In this document: piece after piece, positions 31,376 to 42,919 of the stretch
Numbering within the stretch: position 1 is the first letter of the stretch
How the letters are laid out: each line of letters opens with the position of its first letter
DNA from: Alligator mississippiensis
Lineage: Eukaryota > Chordata > Crocodylia > Alligatoridae
Length of the DNA: 64,000 nt
Direction: 5' to 3'
NCBI RefSeq assembly: GCF_030867095.1
Contig: NC_081828.1
Span: 218,581,978 to 218,645,977, forward strand
Notes under the pieces: model-generated
Databases searched by the model: none
What the model was told of the DNA's origin: nothing
The model's input: only the letters and a program-made list of their open reading frames with translations
Made by a program: the position numbers and the translations under genes

Positions 31376-33299
31376 CTCCCTCACAGGGCACTAGTGCTAC
31401 CAGTCAGGCCATTGGTGGGCTCCCCTTAAAGCTGTGGCGATGGACGAGTCCCACATGGGAACCGAGATCATGGTGGCCATGAATTGCTTGGTGCAGGGGT
31501 GGCTCATTGGGCAGGGTGAGCTCACCCACGAGTTCATGGTTACCGACAGTGGGGCCAATATGATCAAGGGTGTCCATGATGCCAACTTTTTTGCATCCAC
31601 TTTGTGGCACACAAATTCCACCTCATTGTCAGGGATGCCTTGGAGGGGGACAGGGCTGCTGGTGACAGTGCCAGCACCACCAGCAAGCTCATTTCCAAAT
31701 GCAGGAAGGTGGCAGGCTACTTGCACTGGACCATCAAGTGGGGCAATAAGCTGTGGGACAAACAGGCAAAGCTGAACATCCCACAGTACAAAATCATGCA
31801 GGATGCGGAGACTCAGTGGAATTCCACATACCTGATGCTCAAGAGGCTGGTGGAGCAACAGAAGGCCATCCATGACATGGCCCTGCTTGGGGATATTGGT
31901 ATCAGTGGCCCCCTCAACAGAGCTGAGTGAGGTACCATCTCCCAGTTCTTGCTGGTTATCAAGCCCTTCCTTGAGGCTACTGAGATCCTTAGCGCTGGCA
32001 ATGCCTTCCTTAGCCAGGTGATCCCTGTAGTGAGAGAACTTCAGAACCAAATGGAGAAGTTGCAGGGGATCAATGTTCCTGGCTGGGGCAAGCCACTCTC
32101 ACCAGATGTGAAGGCACTGGAGAGGCGGCTGAAGGAGGGCATCAGGAAATGGCTTGATTGCTTATGGTCTGGTACGGTCCACATGCTGGTCACTATGTGT
32201 GACCCAAGGGTGAAGGGACCATATGCAGCAGCAAAACCCTGGATCACTGGATAGAGGTGCTGGTGAACAGTGTCAGGGAGGCAGAAAGGCAGAGGCAGGG
32301 GCACATGGAAAAGAGGGATCCATTGTCCCATGCTAGAATGCCATCCACCAGCCAGCCTCCTCCTGCACCACAGGTGCTGCCAATATGGGCCAAGGGCATG
32401 GCTTCCATGGTGGGGTCCAGAGGCATCACACGCCACCGTCAGGCAGGTAGTGCTCAGGCCTTGGTGTCTACCTATCTCACTGAGGACGTGGAGCCACTGC
32501 TGTGCAACCCCTTGGCCTACTGGGCAAGCCGCAGCCAGATGTAGCCAGATCTGGCCATGGTTGCCTGGGAACACCTCTCCTGTCCACCAGCCAGTTTTCC
32601 AAGTAAGAGGGTGTTCAGCATTGCTGGTGATGTAGTGACACCCCATCGCACCTCCTTGGATCCTGTTTGGTGGAGCAGCTGGTGTTTTTGAGGGTGAACC
32701 TCCTGTTGCTGGGGTTTCCCAAGCTCCAGGTGCAGATGGAGTGAATGCCACCCTCCTCACTTCATCCACATCTATTTTCTTCTTCTTTTTTTAGAAACCA
32801 TTTAATGTGCTGCTCTCTGAGCTGGTGGCAGCACTCACTGCATCACCAGCCAGCAGGGGAAGAACATGTCCCTGATGAGCTCCCATGCCAGAGTGAATTT
32901 GGAGGTATGAGATGGGGCTATGGGGAAGGAGGAGGCCCCAGGTCCTGGGCATGACCACTAAAACTGCACTCTGCCAGGATCAGGCAGCCTGGTGGGACTG
33001 CCGGTGGTGCGGCAGCCCCAGAAAATGCCAGGACTGAGGATCCCCCTGGTGAAAGTCAGGTAGGAGGTGCCATAACCTCCAGCCACCACATGCATGCGCA
33101 CAGTCCTGGCTGAAGAAAGCCCAGACCCATCCCATGTTTGACAGGCCTGAGGCTTGCTGGTTGTGGTGGAGTTGTGAGGCTCCAGGTGAGCTCAGTTTAG
33201 CTGCCTGGGATGCCAGCTTTCAGGTTGAAAAACCCTTTGTCAGGCTGAGGAAGCACCTGCAGTTGGTGTGTCTGCTGGTTCTGGATGAAAGGAATAGTA

Positions 33300-34702
33300 A
33301 AGAAACCAGAGGCTGGCCTGGTATGCAATGCAGGCAAGAAAGCCAGTCAGTGAAAATGGAAATGGAGGTGCCAGGGGGTGAGGGACAGGTTGGGGTGGGG
33401 AGTAAATGGGATGTAGCAGGTAAAAGTGGAATTGCACAATTGGAGTTGCAGCTAGCAAGGGATGTGAAGGGTAATAAGAAGGGTTTCTATAAGTATGTTG
33501 GTAGCAAGAGGCAGATCAGGGAAAGTGTGGGTCCCTTACTGAATGGGGGAGGTAACTTAGTGACAAAGGATGCAGAAAAGGATGAAGTGCTCAATGCCTT
33601 TTTGCCTCCCTAATCACAAGCAAGGGCAGCTCCCAGACTACTGCAGTGGGCAGCACAGTTTTTGGCGGAGGTGAGCAGCCCTCAGTGCTAAAACAACAGA
33701 TTAGGGACTATTTTGAAAAGCTGGACATATACAGGTCCATGGGTCTGGATGGGATACCCTCAAGGGTGCTGAGAGAGTTGGCTGATGTGATTGCAGACCC
33801 ATTGGCCATCATCTTTGAAAATGCGTTGCAATCAGGAGAGGTCCTGGATGATTGGAAAAGGGCAAACATAGTGTTCATATTTAAGAAAGGGAAGAAGGAG
33901 GATCCAGGGAACTACAAACCAGTCAGCCTCACTTCAGTCCCTGGAAAAATCATGGAGCAGGTCCTCAAAGAATCCATTTCTAAACACTTGGAGGAGAAAA
34001 AGGGTGATTAGGTATAGTCAGTAAGGATTCAGCAGGGGCTAGTCATGCCTTACCAACCCAATTGCTTTCTGTGATGAGGTAACTGGCTCTGTGGATGCAG
34101 GGAGACTGGTGGATGTATTGTACCTTTAGTGGCAATGCATAGGGCGTGCATGGGGGTGCATGTGCACCCCCTGAGAGTGCTGGTGCACCCCCTGACAGCC
34201 AGCATTCTCCACTTAGGTGCTGGGCAGGAGGGCAGGTGAGAGTGCTGCTGGCCCCCCCCCCCCCCCGAGAGCACCGACCGGTAGTGGGGGTGCCAGGAGA
34301 AGTGCTACTGGCACTTCCAGGTCAGCGTGATTGGCTGTGGGGGGAGCCTCCCTCCCAGTCAGTGTGATTGCTGCCCCCCCTCAGTCGCTGACTGGCCGCT
34401 GACTCAGGAGGCACCAGTTGTCCATGTGTACTTTGATTTTAGCAAGGCTTTTAATATGGTCTCCAACAGCATTCTTGCAGGTGAGCTAAAGCTGGATGAA
34501 TGGACTGTAAGGTGGATAAAAAACTGGTTGGATCATCAGGCTCCAAGGGTGGTAATTAAATCAATGGCTCAATGTCTAGTTGGCAGCTGGTATCAAGTAC
34601 AGTGCCCCAGGGGTTGGTCCTGGGGCTGGTTTTGTTCAATATCTTCACAAAGGACCTGGAAGATAGGATACAGTGCACCCTCAGCAAGTTTGCAGATGAT
34701 AC
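33300..34702 (+). mobile_element. CR1 LINE of bird-like type (C), split by a hAT MITE
   Basis: Encodes linker LELQLARDVKGNKKGFYKYVG, then KSMGLDG-like DGIPSRVLRELADVIADPLA, DWKRANIVFIFKKGKKEDPGNYKP, then (after the insert at 34127-34426) VYFDFSKAFN and WTVRWIKNWLDHQAPRVVI. It is cut at the catalytic FADDT box (about 34690-34702) by an LTR element. Several frame breaks. The sequence 33080-33300 on its left is unassigned. Confidence 0.87.
34127..34426. mobile_element. Small non-autonomous hAT element (MITE), copy 2
   Basis: 300 bp, reverse orientation of 9804-10170. Flanked by TGTACCTT (34119-34126) and TGTACTTT (34427-34434), an 8-bp duplication with one change. The ends read TAGTGGCAATGCATAG and CAACTGG/CATG-type hAT inverted repeats. 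A poly-C run lies inside at about 34251-34266. Confidence 0.85.
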
Positions 34703-34703
34703 C

Positions 34704-35250
34704 TGTGGGTGACCGAGCTTAGGATCCGGGAAGGGTCGGATGGGTTGTGGCCACAAACCCAGAATGAGCAGATGGGTACTTGCAACCGCTGGAGTAGAAT
34801 TAGACACAAACGCGTACTGGTTCAAACAAAGATGACTTTACTTACACTGACATGATGTACAGCGTAGGAAGGAAGTTAACTTCAACTTCTGTTACAATCA
34901 AACCGAGGAACCGAGGATTAGACGAGATATCTTTTAACAGGGTCTGAACTCGAGAATGCAGAACACGGGGGTACGTTGGGGGGGTCAGTGATGGGGAGTC
35001 GTCGGCGGGTGATCAGACCGCCAGGTTCCACTCCGAGATGAGCACTGAGTTCTCCAACCTGGGCGGAAACTGCTCCAACCTTTTATATGGCTAGCGAGCC
35101 AATTGCCAGCTGCCACACGCATTTGCATATGAGCAGCGGGAACTTCTCCACGCCGGGGCTCTCCACCGCGCCGAGAATTCCCTTGTACTCACTGTGCCTT
35201 GTGCTAGAAAGTTCCACTGTACCGAAGCACTCAACTAATCAGTTCTGACA
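34704..35250 (-). mobile_element. LTR of the gag-like element
   Basis: 547 bp, TG...CA ends (reads TGTCAGAACTGATTAG to CGGTCACCCACA on the - strand), with a TATA box CCATATAAAAGG about 180 bases in, preceded by the tract GCAAGGGGGCA. It interrupts a CR1 exactly in its catalytic box. Confidence 0.78.
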
Positions 35251-37330
35251 TGCCCCCTTGCCGATGGTGCAGCTGGAATGTGAAGCACATGCACGCTGTC
35301 TAACCCGTCACTCCTCTCAAGAGGTAACCGGTCATATACAAAAACATACAATGCAAAAAGTTCGTCCTCAACGGATTGAATCAGATAACAACCAATACAA
35401 ACACAAACACACATAAGTACATTAGTTACAAAAAGTTCAATCACGAGGAGTTCAATAGGTGTCATGGCGAAGTCACACGTCAGACCTCTGTGTCTTCTCT
35501 TCCTTTCTCTGGGTCCGCCTCTGACACGTATCCCGAACCTCGGACAAAACAAACTGTCGAGAAAGAATTCTTTGAACAATTAATTAACTTATATTACACT
35601 ATCTATATGTAGCCACGCGCACAACGGGACAGCTAATCAAATTCCCCTCGCGGCTTCCCACTCTCTCCCAAGCACACGATACAAGTGCTCGGATACAACT
35701 CAGCGTTGGACGACTCTCGCACACCCGCAGATGCACCGTCACGGATGACGACCCACACGTGGCTGCTACTTGGTCTTGTCCATGCCTAATGAGATAAGGA
35801 CATCCCAGACCCGTTGTCTGGCTCCCCCGGACACTGGAAACCTAGTTCATAGGCCAGTTGCCATTGGCCCTCATCTCCCAGGATCCATAGCTGTTGCTTT
35901 GTGAATCTGGAATGATGCAGTAGGAATCCAAACATGATCCTTTCCTTTGGCATTCTTTGCAGCGGTGGCCATCCGCTTGAAGTCCCTGTGTCTGACTTCA
36001 TGAGTGCTTGCAACCGCAGAAGCTGTTGTAGAAGATTACATGCAGGTTGACCAGCTAGCGGGTTGAGGAGGATCCGAAGGATGATGGCGTTCCTTCCTCC
36101 ATAAACCTCAACACAGGCTTCTACGCCATTGAAAGTCACTGGAACAGTCCCGGGGTTTCACAGGTGGCAGTGAGGCCATGGTCCTCGCTGCTGGGGCAGT
36201 GTTAGTCCCAGTGCGTGCGCTTGGGGGTTCCAGGAACCGTATGAGCTTCCTATTACTGCCAGTAGGATCTGTCCTGCCCTGACCCTCGATGGGCAGCCTT
36301 CGTGCCATACGTGGGATTTATAATCGACCTGACCCGCGACAAGCGCTGGAAGTGGAATGGGCCAGTGAACGTTGCACGTCACTAGGTCCATAACGGTGGC
36401 GTGTCTTCCACTCCACAGGGCTTGTCGGGTTAGGAAACTAGCCTCTTCCAAATCTAGCAGGTTGGATCAGAATTCCATGACCAGATGTCCTAGCCATATA
36501 GCCAAGGTCTCATCAGGCTTTATCTTTGACCCTCTGCGCAGTTCCTGTAGCTCAGTCCAAGTACGGGTGCAATAGGTGGTACGGACTGTATCCTGCACAT
36601 TAATCACTCAGCTGCTTGCTGCTGCAGGACACGCTGCTGTCGAGGCTGCTGCTGTATCTGCAGGGAGGCGGGGCTGCCAGGAGCGACGTCACCTCAGTGG
36701 GCGGGGTTGCTGGGTGGATTCCCGCCGATTCTCCCGAAGCTCCGCCCTTCTCTTCCGGTTTCTCCGGGCAGCTCGCTCCTTCCTCAGCTCCATCTTGGAG
36801 TGGAGTCGACTCAGGGCTTTTCTCCACTGCTGCTTCTTTACCCTCCTGCACGGTTGCGAGCAGTCAGGCTTCCAAATCTGCATTCTTCCGCAGCAAAGTT
36901 GTTACGGCGTGGAACAGCACATTTAACATTTTCCCCTTGTCTCTCGGGCCTGTCTCAGTGCGGCCCCTCAACCCAAACACCAGTGGGGGACTGAACCGGT
37001 CAGTCGTTGTTGGTTCTCCACCCTCCCACGCGAGTCACATGCAGCGGGCAAACTCCTGGCTGAGGGTCTGTCTCACTTCACTCGACTCGAATCTGGCGAA
37101 GGGTACGGTGTTCCCTTCCTCCCGGGGCCTGAACAAGACCCACTCGCTGCCCATCACACAACCGAATGCTTCAGGGTGCAGATGTGCCTCCCATTCTTCT
37201 GAGTCTTCTTCTTCCCCTTTCAGCGAAAGGTAGCCGCTGACAAACCTTCCACCGATTCCGCCCGCCTGGTGATAGGCGATGTGGGCACCTCTGACCTGAA
37301 CTCAGAGACTTTCAACAGGCCTGTCTCCAG
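34704..37330 (-). mobile_element. LTR retroelement fossil with gag-like coding, CpG-rich
   Basis: On the - strand: gag-like coding at about 37230-35786 (blocks SEWVLFRPREEGN, FHAVTTLLRKNADLEA, EEASFLTRQALWSGR, GTVPVTFNGVEAC, SRFTKQQLWILGDE), then non-coding interior, a polypurine tract (35251-35262) and a 3' LTR (34704-35250). I see no protease, RT, integrase or envelope coding, and no left-hand 5' LTR before repeat X at 37333. It is broken. CpG is much denser than in the flanks, suggesting a younger insertion or GC-rich origin. The family is uncertain. Confidence 0.7.
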
Positions 37331-37332
37331 TT

Positions 37333-38098
37333 TCATACTGGAGCTCAGAGCTAACGCACAGATCTTTTATATCAAACACAACACCTCCTCCTCTTCTCCC
37401 CTGCCGGTCCTGGTAAAAGCTGTACTATGCTGTATTCTATCGTGGGATATATAGCTACATGGGCAGTGAAATGTGCTTGTTCCTGTGCTTTTAGGATGTG
37501 ACAATAAAAAGCTTGGGCTATAGATTTTTCTCTTGCCACTTCTCTACCAGAGTGGTGACAATTAGAAGCCTGGACCTGGACCTCATTTCCATGTTTAATC
37601 TGGCAGTGGAGACTCTGACCATCAACAGCTGGTAGTCTTGTCTCTCTAAAGGCCAAATGAGCACAAGTTTTTGGCAACACAGTGAGTCTTGACACCTGAC
37701 CCTTAACTGAAGGGCCATGAAAGTGAAAGAGATTGTCATTTCTGGGAAACAGTCTGAACGGAAAACACATGCTGCTTCTGCTGGCTGGGGCTCAACCACT
37801 TCAACCACATGCAGCTCAGATGAAGACAACAACAAGGTCACCAGCAGATGTGAATGCACTAGCAGAAAGGCTTACAAGAGGTTGCAGGATGATGATAAAG
37901 TGCATCTTTGTTTTCTTGGCCTAAAGACTCAAATATCGACACCAAGGTCAGAGCACGGTGGCTGGTTAACATGGTGCTACTGGTTCTGTAGGAAAGCAAA
38001 GTTCATTGTGCTCAGAAATAGGCCTGAGGGGAATGTACAGTAGAAAATTCCACCTATCCCCACAGACAACGTAAGGGGTGTGGAGCACAGTTGTGGCA
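37333..38098 (+). repeat. Unclassified interspersed repeat X, copy 3 (longest)
   Basis: The fullest copy of the repeat at 6540-7145 and 15388-15835, in the opposite orientation. AATAAA lies in GTGACAATAAAAAGC (about 37498-37512). The right part ends GGGGTGTGGAGCACAG near 38095. No coding homology. Confidence 0.7.
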
Positions 38099-38381
38099 AG
38101 CATGGCATCTCAGTGAGGGTTAATGCAGGACATGTCTAAACTGGGGAACCTAGAAGAGCTGCTGAGAAGCATACCCACCCCCACTGCTGCCACAAAGCAC
38201 AGGCCAGGGCTCAGGAACTAGGCCATCCCAAGCTACATTTACTCCCATGGCATTCAGTTTCCATTTGTTGATAGAGTGGAGCTGGGCTCCCTCTTGTCAT
38301 TTCCATATCTGTTTATTGCAGTGTTTGATAGGAATGTACGTGGTAATTACATGATGTAACTGCAAGATAGTCAAGTGTAGA

Positions 38382-38647
38382 TTCATAGATTCATAGATGT
38401 TAGGGTTGGAAGGGACCTCAATAGATCATCGAGTCTGACCCCCTGCATGGGCAGGAAAGAGTGCTGGGTTCAGATGACCCCAGCTAGATGCCTATCTAAA
38501 CTCCTCTTGAAGACCCCCAGGGTAGGGGAGAGCACCACCTCCCTTGGGAGCCCGTTCCAGACCTTGGCCACTCGAACTGTGAAGAAGTTCTTCCTAATGT
38601 CCAATCTAAATCTGCTCTCTGCTAGCTTGTGGCCATTATTTCTTGTA
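38382..38647 (-). mobile_element. CR1 LINE, subfamily A, copy 6, short 3' fragment
   Basis: Encodes the last CR1-A block ([20 protein letters not shown] to DRHLAGVI) and the ATTCATAG tail. The 5' end joins the unclassified repeat R at 38648. The preceding 38099-38381 shows nothing recognisable. Confidence 0.92.
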
Positions 38648-40050
38648 GTACTGAGCCCACCCCCAGGCACTGTCTGCCATAATGGGGGAAAATCAGCTGT
38701 AGGTGTCAGAGAGAAATTTTCTTCCACCCAAGGAATTGCAGAAATGTTTAGAAGATTCTGGTGAATCTTGTGAGGAGTATGGGAGGAGGTGTTTGGAAGT
38801 GATTCAGCAAGCTAGCTGTGCAATATGCTTGATCTTTCCAATTTTTCCCAAGGCGCAGAAGGGTCTGTTAGGGTGACTGTGTTTGGATCTTGGGGAGCAT
38901 TGAAGTTGCAGCTGAATAAAAGGCTTTACCCTGTGGCCAGCAAAGCTGTGACCACAAGGCAGAATGTTGTGTTAAAAGTAACATTGCAAGATGCTTAGAC
39001 AAACATATTCTTAACAATATAATAGTGTTGTAAGGTATATAGATTATTATGTATTGTTAAGAGGTAAAGCATATTTTGCTTATGAATGCTTGTGCTAAGT
39101 CATCCATTTGCTTATGTTAAGTAACTATCTTAACTGTGTCAACCATTTTCACGCAAGCCTGTGTAAGTCTGTGTGCTGTGAATGAAGTGAAGTTTTAGGA
39201 ATGTGGAGATGATACACCCTGAGACTGAAAACCAGACTGGAATGTGAAAGAAAACATGTAGCTGGTAACAGAATCTGAGATAAACATATGCAAAAATGTA
39301 AATGGTGATTGGTAAAGAGGCCTCTAGAAGCTTCCAGGTTTTGGTCAAAGTCTGCCCAGTGACTGAAAGAAGTGGAGTCAAGGTCTTAGAAATGTGCTTG
39401 TAGCAAAAAGACATGTAAATAAGTGAAATGCATAGGTAAATTTCCATGCTAATAAAACAAACAGTAAACAGAGGCAGAGCTTGAGATAAGAGGGAACATG
39501 GATGGAACAAAGGAGGGAGAAAGGTGGAGTAAATGTTAATGAATATAAAACAAAGCATATAAATATAGAAAAAAGTAAAGTTCACTTCAGCTCGCCGAAC
39601 ATTATTGTTGGAGCTGGCCCAAAGCTGTCTCCATTTTGAATAAAGCTGTTGTGAGCAATGTGTGCTGGTGTTTTCTTCCTGAGCCATTGGATCATCTCCC
39701 TAGTTGTTGGGTGCTGCATGGAGTTGGTCTAACAAGGTCCAAGACCCCGGTTGCCAGGGTGGGGAGAATCAACAGGAAGGCTGATCTCTCAGACGGCTGG
39801 TAGGGCTCTCAGGGGGCCTGGGCTGTAGGCACAGGTAAGGGTAGGAATGCTCACTTGTTTTGTTTTGCTGTCTCCAAACCTACATTCAGTTTTGCTTGCC
39901 TAATCCTTTTCTCCTATACAGCAAACCCTTTGGGTGTCTTGTTGGGAGGGGGCACAACAGGGTGTAAGTGCTAAAGGCATCTCTTAGTTGTGGAATTTGC
40001 CCACCCGTGCACCTTGCCTTTTATGTAAGAGGAGCTCCTGATGCCTTTTC
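38648..40050 (+). repeat. Unclassified interspersed repeat R, copy 1, split by an LTR-like insert
   Basis: The parts 38648-38961 and 39736-40050 match 61720-62270 in order: CAGGCACTGTCTG, TGGGGGAAAATCAGCT, GGAAGGCTGATCT, and GCTGTCTCCAAAC. Between them lies a different 0.77-kb sequence with LTR features. No coding homology. Confidence 0.6.
38962..39735 (+). mobile_element. Probable solo LTR inside repeat R
   Basis: Begins TGTTGTGTTAAAAG and ends GGTCTAACA, with a TATA-like CATATAAATATAG (about 39558) and AATAAA (about 39640) roughly 80 bases apart, as in a retroviral-type LTR. No convincing target duplication was found, so the ends are approximate. Old fossil, family unknown. Confidence 0.5.
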
Positions 40051-40435
40051 TTTGTTCTAGTAGCCACACAAGCCAATGGCCTATTTGTTCTCTTCAATAG
40101 CCATGGGCATAGTCCACTAAATAACATGTTAGACTCCACTGAATGGGGAGGCTATTAGAGAAAACAACAACTGATTATGGGGGACAAAAAATGCAAAAAC
40201 AGGGTGGGAGTGAAGCTCAGAGAGCTAAAACAAGTGCACTGGATGGGGAAACCGAGCAGAGCTGCCCAGACAGCACCCACATCCACAAGCCACTGGAGAG
40301 CCCAGAAAGTGGAAAGGTGCAGAGGGGATTTCCCTGCTGCTCCTACTCTGACTCTCACCCCTGCCCCTGAATGGCCTGATTGTTCTGCACCTCCTGTCTC
40401 AGCCCTGAGTTTAAATCTCATCCTCTGCCTTAGAA
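40051..40435. other. No gene recognised
   Basis: Unique-looking sequence. From 40177 it happens to be open in the frame of the adjacent CR1. Confidence 0.5.
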
Positions 40436-41526
40436 CAGGAGGAGGGGTGGATGTCGTATACCTGGACTTCAGGAAGGCCTTCGATACGGTATCCCACCCC
40501 ATACTGGTGAACAAATTAAGAGGCTGTGATGTGGATGACTGCACAGTCCGGTGGGTGGCGAATTGGCTAGAGGGTCGCACACAAAGAATCGTGGTAGATG
40601 GGTCGGTCTCGACCTGGAAGGGTGTGGGCAGTGGGGTCCTGCAGGGCTCGGTCCTTGGACCGATACTCTTTAATGTCTTCATCAGCGACTTGGACGAGGG
40701 AGTGAAATGTACTCTGTCCAAGTTTGCAGATGACACAAAGCTATGGGGAGAAGTGGACACACCGGAGGGCAGGGAACAGCTGCAGGCAGACCTGGATAGG
40801 CTGGACAAGTGGGCAGAAAACAACAGGATGCAGTTCAACAAGGAGAAATGCAAAGTGCTGCACCTAGGGAGGAAAAATGTCCAGCACACCTACAGCCTAG
40901 GGAATGACCTGCTGGGTGGCACGGAGGTGGAAAGGGATCTTGGAGTCCTAGTGGACTCCAAGATGAACATGAGCCGGCAGTGTGACGAAGCCATCAGAAA
41001 AGCCAATGGCACTCTATCGTGCATCAGCAGATGCATGACAAATAGGTCCAGGGAGGTGATACTTCCCCTCTATAGGGCGTTGGTCAGACTGCAGTTGGAG
41101 TACTGCGTGCAATTCTGGGCGCCGCACTTCAAGAGGGATGCGGATAACCTGGAGAGGGTACAGAGAAGGGCAGCTCGTATGGTCAAGGGCCTGCAGACCA
41201 AGCCCTACGAGGAGAGACTAGAGAAACTGGACCTTTTCAGCCTCCGCAAGAGAAGGTTGAGAGGCGACCTTGTGGCTGCCTATAAGTTCATCACGGGGGC
41301 ACAGAAGGGAATTGGTGAGGATTTATTCACCAAGGCGCCCCCGGGGGTTACAAGAAACAATGGCCACAAGCTAGCAGAGAGCAGATTTAGATTGGACATT
41401 AGGAAGAACTTCTTCACAGTTCGAGTGGCCAAGGTCTGGAACGGGCTCCCAAGGGAGGTGGTGCTCTCCCCTACCCTGGGGGTCTTCAAGAGGAGGTTAG
41501 ATGAGTATCTAGCTGGGGTCATCTAG
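40177..41526 (+). pseudogene. Chance fusion ORF: flank plus CR1-A RT, 449 codons
   Basis: The first about 87 codons are non-CR1 flank with no family features. From about 40436 the frame is CR1-A ORF2: [32 protein letters not shown], intact [10 protein letters not shown], and the C-terminus to DEYLAGVI at 41526. The start methionine is not a CR1 start. It is the longest uninterrupted coding frame in the window but lacks the endonuclease and the RT fingers, so it cannot retrotranspose alone. Confidence 0.85.
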
Positions 41527-41622
41527 ACCCAGCACTCTTTCCTGCTTATGCAGGGGGTCGGACTTGATGATCTATTGAGGTCCCTTCCGACCCTAACATC
41601 TATGAATCTATGAATCTATGAA
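40436..41622 (+). mobile_element. CR1 LINE, subfamily A, copy 7
   Basis: 5'-truncated in the RT, with an uninterrupted frame to the natural stop (41524-41526), then 3' UTR and a tail of three ATCTATGA units. One of the youngest-looking CR1 copies here. Confidence 0.95.
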
Positions 41623-42049
41623 CATTGAGAGCTCAGATTCACCTCAAATTTTGGCACGAGCCTGAGGCCAGTAGAAATGTTTGCTTAGGTTGAGCTGGTT
41701 CAGGTAATTCATTCCTATAGGATCTAAGGTGAGGAAGGACCTCTCATTTACCTTGTATGATTTTCAGTGCATTGTGGTCTGTCTGAACCAATACCATGAA
41801 TGGTAAAGAAAAAGATTAACACTTTTAGAATCTTATTAATTTTCATATTATAAAAATGACAAAACCAAGAAAAATAATAAAATATAAACTAAGTAAAATA
41901 TACTTAGAAAGCAAAACCAAAGCATTAAAATAGATAATTAAACATTCATACTATAAATGTAGTAAAGACTAGGGAAAGGGGAGAGCTTGGCATTATATAC
42001 AATCAACTAGCAAATATACATATTTATTTAAAGGATACCAAACTGTAAA
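41623..42049. other. AT-rich DNA, no gene; may include the LINE 3' end
   Basis: Very AT-rich from about 41790 (AAAATAATAAAATATAAAC and similar). It may be the 3' UTR of the - strand L1-like LINE. Confidence 0.45.
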
Positions 42050-42919
42050 CAAATCAATGTATACATTTAATAGAAGAGTCATATTACACCATATTTCTTC
42101 CTGTTGAGCCCAATTATGTCTGTCTGCATACATAATCTTTTCCATTAATGCAATGTGCATAACGTCTTTTAATCATTCTGGAATGAAGGTACACTGGGAG
42201 TTTTCCAATTCCTTAAAATTACCCATTTAGTCACCAAAAATATTATAGCTAGGCATTTTTTATGGGCGCAGACAATGGTAATGAAGCTGTAATCCCCAAT
42301 ATGCATACATCAGGTGATGGTACCATGTTAATTCTGAGGCTTTAATTTTCTTCAATACACACATGAAGGTAAATACAATGTTTAATTTCAGAAGTCTGGG
42401 TGAACTCTTATGAAATGGAAATGAGTGTAATGAATGAAACTTGGAAATTAATTTTTCTTCCATGCTCAACCATATAGGTTTGTCCCCTGAAATAGTTTCA
42501 TACACGCAGTATTTAAGCACCCTCATATAAAGAGCTAGATAATATACATAGAAGTCTGGTACACCCAATCCAACATGGCACCGTGCCATTTTAATGGCTT
42601 TGGAAACCATTCTTGTTCTTTTAGATTGCCACATGAAGTTGAATATCATTGTATTTAGATGCTTAAAAATAGCTGCAGGTACTTTCAAGGGCAAAAAACT
42701 GAATATATAGTTAATTCTGAGACACATTCATTTTGATTATTTCTATTCTTCCTATTAATGATATAGAAAGTGTTTCCCATCTTTCCGTATCTTTTTAATC
42801 TTAGTTAAGAATTTATCAATATTTATTTGTGCCATATGGTACAGATTAGTGCATACCTGTATGCTTAATAGTTCATTAGATGAGAATGAAAACATTTGAC
42901 TGGATCTGGTCTCTTTGGC

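Larger units (their letters stand above)
27955..32760 (+). mobile_element. hAT DNA transposon with BED-finger transposase, dead
   Basis: Three parts: 27955-28398, 29791-30516 and 31376-32760, separated by two CR1 inserts. Hallmarks in order: BED zinc finger VVWDLFWLADDP with CLHC and a downstream HLHRH (29945-30080); first catalytic block TLDIWSS (about 30468-30488); TDSGANM (about 31544-31565); AHKFHLIV (about 31605-31630); QWNSTYLML (about 31815-31840); and the C-terminal dimerisation region YWASRSQM, WEHLSCPPAS and RVFSIAGD (32518-32635). Stops within the third part (for example near 31928 and 32252) and the CR1 inserts make it non-functional. The terminal inverted repeats were not located; the flank to about 33080 may be its 3' end. 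Confidence 0.88.

Noticed and set aside
31397-32769. 217- and 242-codon open frames on the - strand
   Set aside because: Antisense shadows of the hAT transposase.
36616-37233. 205-codon open frame on the + strand
   Set aside because: Antisense to the gag-like coding of the LTR element; no family features.
39139-39687. 182-codon hydrophobic open frame on the - strand
   Set aside because: Antisense to an LTR-like sequence; its hydrophobic look comes from AT-rich composition.
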